A stretch of 10,770 nucleotides of DNA, from the NCBI GenBank assembly GCA_003559585.1, contig PWKX01000078.1, positions 1-10,770 of the forward strand, read 5' to 3'. Shown here piece after piece: positions 6,327 through 10,770 of the stretch. The position numbers and the translations under genes are program-made. This DNA is from Mollicutes bacterium. GTDB lineage: Bacteria > Bacillota_I > Bacilli_A > Izemoplasmatales > Izemoplasmataceae. Numbering within the stretch: the stretch's first letter is position 1; each line of letters begins with the position of its first letter. The notes below the pieces were generated by a model. It saw nothing but the letters and a program-made list of their open reading frames with translations. It searched no databases and was not told where the DNA came from.

Positions 6327-7661
6327 CTATAGTGCTTTAAGATAATGTGATATTTCCCAAGGTGTCACAATTTTTCGGTATTCAGACCATTCTTTTTCCT
6401 TAGCGCTAATAAACTTTTTAAAGACATGCTCACCTAAGGTTTCCTTCATTAAAGATGAAGATTTAAACGCTTTAACGGCGTCTTTTAAATTTTCAGGTAA
6501 GTTCTCAACCCCTAAAGCTTCACGTGAATCTCGATTTAATTGATATAAGTTTTCAGAGATTGGCTTGACGTGGTCATACTTATGTTTAATGCCGTCTAAG
6601 CCAGCCGCTAAAATGACACTCATCGCTAGATATGGATTAGCCGCAGGATCGGTTGATCTAATCTCTGTACGTGTAGCTTTTTCTCTTACAGAAGGAATCC
6701 TTATCATCGCCGTACGGTTGGCATCACTCCAAGCCACATAGATAGGGGCCTCATAACCTGGGACTAAGCGTTTATATGAGTTAACGATTGGGTTTGTGAT
6801 GGCGGTGAAACTTCTAGCATGTTTGATGATGCCGGCTAAGAAGTACTGACAATCATCTGATAACTGATAAGGCTTTGTTTTATCATAAAAGATGTTGTCA
6901 CCGTTTTGATTGGTTAAAGAACAATTCGTATGCATGCCTGAGCCATTAACACTTTGGATTGGTTTTGGCATAAATGTGGCATGTAAGTTATGCCTTTTAG
7001 CCACGTTTTTAACCACAAGCTTAAACGTTTGAAGTTGATCGCATGCTTCTAAAGCATCATTAAACTCAAAATTAATTTCGTGTTGTGATGGGGCGACTTC
7101 GTGATGAGAAGCTTCCATGGAGAAGTTGAGCTTTTGAAGTTCTAAGACAATATCACGTCTACATGTCTCAGCCCCATCAACAGGTGCTAAATCAAAATAA
7201 CCACCATGATCATTAAAATCTAAGGTTATCTCGCCATTAGCGTCATGCTTGAATAAGAAAAATTCAGGTTCAACCCCAATTTTAAACTTATCATAACCCA
7301 TCTTAGTCATCGCTTTTAAATTTTTCTTTAAAATAAAACGCGGGTCACCTTCAAACGGTTCACCGTTTGGTAAGTATACATCACAAATGAGTCTTGCGAC
7401 TTTACCATACATACTGTTTTCAAAGGTTAAAATAAGCCACGTATTCACATCAGGTCTTAAATACATATCAGCTTCTTCAATCCTTGCAAAGCCATCAATC
7501 GATGACCCATCAAACATCACCTTATTATCTAAGGCATCCTCTAAGCCATTAATTGGTATTTCCACGTTTTTTATCGTGCCATGAATATCAGTGAAGCATA
7601 ATCTAATATACTTGACATCGCGTTTTTTAGCATCTTCTAAAACACGGTCTTTTGTCCACAT
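6327..7661 (-). CDS. glnA: Glutamine synthetase, type I (GSI-alpha-like)
   Basis: This cytosolic enzyme makes glutamine from glutamate, ammonia and ATP, and in this class is a dodecamer. The 444-residue length equals that of Bacillus subtilis GlnA. Visible landmarks are FTDIHGTIKNVEIP near 23-37, the DGSS metal and ATP region at 51-54, R60 in GFARIEE (equivalent of B. subtilis R62, involved in feedback inhibition), HHEVAPSQHE, NGSGMHTN, NSYKRLVPGYEAP (the flap with the catalytic Glu) and DPAANPYLAM. There is no adenylylation-type insert, consistent with GSI-alpha. The longer ATG at 7691 overlaps the -10 box; ATG 7659-7661 has AAAAGGGG 8 bases upstream and gives the normal N-terminus MWTKD. 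No glnR lies beside it. It ends with TAG and converges with the reductase gene. Confidence 0.96.
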   Translation of the reverse strand: MWTKDRVLEDAKKRDVKYIRLCFTDIHGTIKNVEIPINGLEDALDNKVMFDGSSIDGFARIEEADMYLRPDVNTWLILTFENSMYGKVARLICDVYLPNGEPFEGDPRFILKKNLKAMTKMGYDKFKIGVEPEFFLFKHDANGEITLDFNDHGGYFDLAPVDGAETCRRDIVLELQKLNFSMEASHHEVAPSQHEINFEFNDALEACDQLQTFKLVVKNVAKRHNLHATFMPKPIQSVNGSGMHTNCSLTNQNGDNIFYDKTKPYQLSDDCQYFLAGIIKHARSFTAITNPIVNSYKRLVPGYEAPIYVAWSDANRTAMIRIPSVREKATRTEIRSTDPAANPYLAMSVILAAGLDGIKHKYDHVKPISENLYQLNRDSREALGVENLPENLKDAVKAFKSSSLMKETLGEHVFKKFISAKEKEWSEYRKIVTPWEISHYLKAL

Positions 7662-7689
7662 TATGAAAACCCCTTTTCCTTTTTCATTC

Positions 7690-7718
7690 ATTATATAAAA
7701 ATATTTTCAGGTACACAA
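7690..7718 (-). promoter_or_regulatory. Promoter of glnA
   Basis: On the minus strand, TTGTGT (7713-7718) and TATAAT (7690-7695) are separated by exactly 17 bp. Transcription would start near 7683, leaving a leader of about 20 bases that contains the AAAAGGGG ribosome binding site. Confidence 0.65.
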
Positions 7719-7918
7719 ACTTTTTTTCAGTTATGAAAAAACAAGAAATCGTCATAAAGGTCTTTGTTTAGGCTTGAAAAGCAAAGTGAAAAAAACATCC
7801 CATATTTCATTCAGTTCTTGAAAAAATAATTATGGTTAAAATGTGTCGTTTTCCATGATTAAAACAGCCAAAATCTAAAAAAACCGAAATAAATGACGAT
7901 TAACTGTTAAAATGTCAG

Positions 7919-7924
7919 TATAAT
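7919..7924 (+). promoter_or_regulatory. Possible -10 box of the ABC operon
   Basis: A consensus TATAAT lies 55 bp before the ATPase start. The best upstream -35 candidate is ATGACG (7893-7898), 4 of 6 matches at a long 20-bp spacing, so the assignment rests mainly on the -10. Confidence 0.4.
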
Positions 7925-7978
7925 GAAGAAGACAGCATGAATATTGTTTATGAATCAATGTTAAAGTGAGGCACTTAT

Positions 7979-8725
7979 ATGCAAACCATTATTGAAACGA
8001 AAGATTTATGTAAAGATTATCAACACGTGCGTGTGACCAAAAACTTAGACCTAAGTATTTATGATGGTGATTTCACTGTCATCATGGGTGCTTCAGGCAG
8101 TGGTAAGTCGACATTGCTATATTTATTAAGTGGGATGGAAAAAGCTTCTAGTGGAGAAGTTAAATTTTTAGATACTATTTTTACCTCAGATGTCTCAGAT
8201 CACACTTTATCCCATGTCAGAAAATTTCATATGGGCTTTGTCTTTCAAGCGATGCACTTAGTACCGACACTGAGTGTTTTTGAAAATGTCACAGTACCTA
8301 GGTCTTTAACGATTAAGGATAAACCTAAATTAAAAGAAAAAGCCACATCATTATTAGAATCGTTTGATGTCTTTACTCATGCGCATAAGTATCCTAGGGA
8401 ACTCTCAGGCGGTGAACAACAAAGAGTTGCAGTCGCAAGAGCACTCATTAATGCACCTAAAGTCTTATTCGCAGATGAACCCACAGGTGCTTTAAATTCA
8501 TCGTCTAGTGAGCAAGTGCTTAATTTACTCAGTCGGTTACATCATGAGGGTCAAAGCATTGTGATGGTCACGCACGATTTAAAAGCGGCGGCTAGAGCAA
8601 GCCGCATCATCTTTTTAGTTGATGGGCGTGTTGATGGTGAACTAAGATTAAAACCATATTTAGAAGATGATCTCAAAACAAGACAAGCAACCATCTTTAA
8701 CTTTTTAAAGGCTAAAGGATGGTAA
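7979..8725 (+). CDS. ABC transporter ATP-binding protein (LolD/MacB/FtsE type)
   Basis: This 248-residue cytoplasmic ATPase would drive the FtsX-type permease encoded next. All nucleotide-binding motifs are intact: Walker A GASGSGKST (37-45), Q-loop Q90 in VFQAMHLVP, signature LSGGEQQR (142-149), Walker B VLFADEP (162-168) and H-loop H199 in MVTHD. The VFQ.xHLVPTLSVFENV wording and the type of partner place it in the MacB/LolD/BceA branch, which usually works by mechanical coupling rather than classical import. AAAGTGAGG (7963-7971) precedes the ATG by 7 bases. Its stop (TAA 8723-8725) is one base before the permease ATG, so the two genes are one operon. The substrate cannot be inferred. Confidence 0.93.
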   Translation: MQTIIETKDLCKDYQHVRVTKNLDLSIYDGDFTVIMGASGSGKSTLLYLLSGMEKASSGEVKFLDTIFTSDVSDHTLSHVRKFHMGFVFQAMHLVPTLSVFENVTVPRSLTIKDKPKLKEKATSLLESFDVFTHAHKYPRELSGGEQQRVAVARALINAPKVLFADEPTGALNSSSSEQVLNLLSRLHHEGQSIVMVTHDLKAAARASRIIFLVDGRVDGELRLKPYLEDDLKTRQATIFNFLKAKGW

Positions 8726-8726
8726 G

Positions 8727-10732
8727 ATGCGTCAACTATATCAGTTTATTAAAGGTGATGTGATGCATCACAAAGCTCAGGCGATTGCTAGTATCATTAT
8801 TTTAACGTTAACGTGTACGTTACTTTTTAGTGCGTTTGCTCTACTTCATAATGCCTCAACGACCGTTGATGAAACCTTAGATGAGGCACAAACTTCTGAT
8901 TTGATGCTGTGGTTTGATGAATCAGTGCATGATGTGGCTAATTTTAAACAGTATTTTGAAGGTTTAGATGATGTCAAAAGCGTTCAATCAAATCAAATGA
9001 TGTTTATTACAGGTGGTGTTTTTCATAACGAGAAGGTTTTAGATTCAGGTGAAATGGTGTTTGCTAAATATCAAAAGAAACATTCATTGAACCACTTAAG
9101 GGTGATTGAAGGCGCACAAACGTTAGCTAAAGGTGAGATGTTTATCTCTTCAGCGTTTGCTTACGCTGAAGGGATTAATGTTGGTGATGAGATTAGGACT
9201 GGTTCTAATCAACAAGAACCTCTTACTGTAAGTGCGATTGTGTTTGACCCTATTTATAGCAGTGAATTTATGCCGCCAAGACTTTGGCTTCATGAAGATG
9301 ATTTTAATGCGTTAAACAATGCTCAAGATCATCGTTATATGACCATAGAAGTGTTGCTTTATGACAGAAGTGAAACCAATCATATATGGGAAGGTTTCAT
9401 CTTAGAAAATCCTAACTATATGGGTTATCGTTTAGATTATGATACCGTCCATTCAGGGCATTCGATGCTACTTAATATCATGGGGGCTAGTTTGCTTGGG
9501 TTTTCTATTATTTTAATCTTTGTTGGTCTTTTTATTGTCTATAGTTTAATCAAACGCCATGTCTTTAAAACCATGACAACCACCGGAATTTTAAAAGCGA
9601 TCGGTTTTGATCAAAAACTGTTGCGTCTTAGCCATAGCTTGAAGTTTATCTTAATAGCTATAATGTCGTTTACGTTAGCTTTTGGTTTAGGGTTTTTGAT
9701 GTTACATGTTGTCTCGAAATTTATGCTTAGAAATCTAGGGTTGTCTGCCAGTGATTTAAACGTGGCATTTAGTTTTTTTATCATGGTAAATCTTATGTTA
9801 GTGTCTATTTTTGTTTTTAGTTATCTTGCCACAAAAAAGATTAAACATATTAGCCCAGTTCAAGCTTTAAATGATGTTAAAGATTCAAAAACAAAACCTA
9901 AAAAACTAAAAGCTTTAAGAACACCTTCTAAACCATTAGGGTTATATTTAAGTCTCAAACAACTCACACAAAAAAAAGCACAGGCTTTGTTTGTTATAAT
10001 GTTGCTTTTCTTTACCGCTTTTTCAATCTATTATGGTGCGGTTGGAATTAAGTCACTAGAAGCTTCTTTTAATAATATGCCTTATTGGGGTGAGGATAAC
10101 CGTGATCTTACTTTAAGGTTTCCTGCCAATGTTGATGACACTGACAAACAGATGCTTAAAGAGGCGGTCTTAGACCATGATACCGTTGAAGGCGGCTCGT
10201 GGTTTGATGAAATCAGTGCTTCAATCAATCAAAATAATCAAAATATGATGTTAAGTGCCTTTGTTTATAGTGATTTTGATCGTCTTGGCCTCATGCATTT
10301 ATCAGGACGTTCACCAAAAAATGTTGATGAAGTCAGTATATCAACGGTGATTGCAAGCACCTTTGATGTTAATCTTGGTGATACGCTAACCGTTTACCTC
10401 AAAGGTGAAGAACAAGACTTTGTCGTCGTAGGCATTTATCAAACCGTTGTGCATATGGGTAGAAACATTAGACTTATTTATTCTGATGAAGAGCCGTTTG
10501 GGTCTTACTTAGTAAAAACAAACTCAACTGAGTCGTTTTTAGCGAGTTTTAAGGAAACGTTTGATTCGCGCAATATCACAGTCACTTTAGGCAGTGACAT
10601 TCAGCATGTCTTTGATTTGATTCAAACAATCACCTCACCGGTGATGGTGTACTCGTGATTGTTTTCTTCTTTATTTGGTTAAGCACACGTGCTATTAAAC
10701 AAATCTCAGTGCGTTATTTAATCAGTGATTAA
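8727..10732 (+). pseudogene. FtsX-type ABC permease, second membrane domain deleted and frameshifted
   Basis: The open frame of 643 codons ends at TGA 10656-10658. It contains a first membrane helix (about 18-42), an extracytoplasmic MacB-like domain (43-245), an FtsX domain with three helices (about 250-370) ending ATKKIKHISPVQAL, a fifth helix (about 418-440) and a second extracytoplasmic domain (about 450-620). A second three-helix FtsX domain should follow, but only its first residues (IQTITSPVM) are present. In another frame, 10649-10732 encodes VLVIVFFFIWLSTRAIKQIS and a few more residues to TAA 10730-10732. This looks like the last helix and tail of the missing domain, matching the end of the first FtsX domain. 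An internal deletion that also shifted the frame is the simplest reading. AAAGGA (8714-8719) supports the ATG at 8727. Reading TGA as Trp would not rescue it, since TAA follows 24 bases later. Confidence 0.7.
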
Positions 10733-10770
10733 CGCTCAATAACGCATAAAAAACACCCTGTCAGCTTAAA

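Larger units (their letters stand above)
7662..7978. promoter_or_regulatory. Divergent intergenic region between glnA and the ABC operon
   Basis: This 317-bp gap holds no open frame or RNA gene that I can support. It contains a promoter for each flanking gene. TTTTCAG occurs twice exactly 20 bp apart (7704-7710 and 7724-7730): one copy lies in the glnA promoter spacer and one just upstream of its -35. A GlnR-type TGTNAN7TNACA operator was looked for and not seen. The rest is very AT-rich with several A tracts (for example 7790-7795 and 7877-7883). Confidence 0.5.

Noticed and set aside
7662..7691. Upstream ATG extending glutamine synthetase by 10 residues
   Set aside because: It overlaps the -10 box TATAAT, and the extension contains the ribosome binding site of the shorter form, which matches the family N-terminus and length.
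10656..10658. TGA as a tryptophan codon (Mycoplasma-type code) continuing the permease
   Set aside because: All Trp codons checked are TGG, the intact genes have no internal TGA, and a TAA follows after 24 bases in that frame.
10747..10770. AAAAAACACCCTGTCAGC at the right edge as the 5' half of a terminator
   Set aside because: The second arm would lie outside the window, so pairing cannot be verified.
1..10770. CRISPR array, tRNA, rRNA or riboswitch
   Set aside because: No regularly spaced repeats were seen, and no cloverleaf, conserved rRNA segment or recognisable riboswitch core was found in the intergenic regions on either strand.

Overview
The window is AT-rich bacterial DNA with short intergenic gaps, frequent hairpin-plus-T-run terminators and strong AAGGAG-type ribosome binding sites. 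This suits a low-GC Gram-positive or Mollicutes-like lineage (Bacillota/Mycoplasmatota). Tryptophan is encoded by TGG (for example codon 2 of the glutamine synthetase) and the intact genes have no in-frame TGA. The standard bacterial code is therefore in use, which fits an Acholeplasma/Izemoplasma/Haloplasma-type or Erysipelotrichia-like organism better than Mycoplasma proper. The genus cannot be fixed from the sequence alone.

Layout from left to right. (1) 1-371, the 3' end of an unrecognised acidic protein (+), converging on (2) 411-1772, an APC-superfamily amino acid permease (-). (3) 1918-2295, a YdhG/Fra-like DUF1801 protein (+), divergent from the permease. (4) About 2312-3907, an IS1182-type insertion sequence whose transposase (-) is broken by an in-frame TAA upstream of its catalytic glutamate. 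(5) 3908-4217, scar-like DNA: a long stem-loop, then a 57-codon remnant resembling the C-terminal end of a restriction-like endonuclease, then a shared terminator. (6) 4218-4811 (-) and 4952-6268 (+), a divergent pair: a lipoprotein with two cytochrome b5-like heme domains and a bis-heme, flavin-dependent ferric-reductase-like membrane protein. A 10-bp-arm dyad lies between their promoters. (7) 6327-7661, type I glutamine synthetase (-). (8) 7979 to the right edge, a two-gene ABC transporter operon (+): a LolD/MacB-type ATPase and an FtsX-type permease whose last membrane domain appears to have been deleted and frameshifted.

How the genes work together. The divergent pair is the most coherent module. 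Electrons from cytosolic NAD(P)H would pass through FAD and two membrane hemes to the outer face, where a tethered di-heme b5 lipoprotein could accept or relay them; this is an inference from domain content and layout. The glutamine synthetase and amino acid permease are nitrogen-metabolism housekeeping genes with no visible operon link. Signs of genome erosion cluster here: a nonsense-mutated transposase, a headless endonuclease fragment and a damaged ABC permease.

Four predicted promoters have an extended -10 element (TGn before TATAAT or TATGAT). Three annotated-looking upstream ATGs (lipoprotein, reductase, glutamine synthetase) are rejected in favour of downstream ATGs with properly spaced ribosome binding sites; two of the rejected ATGs lie inside a -10 box.
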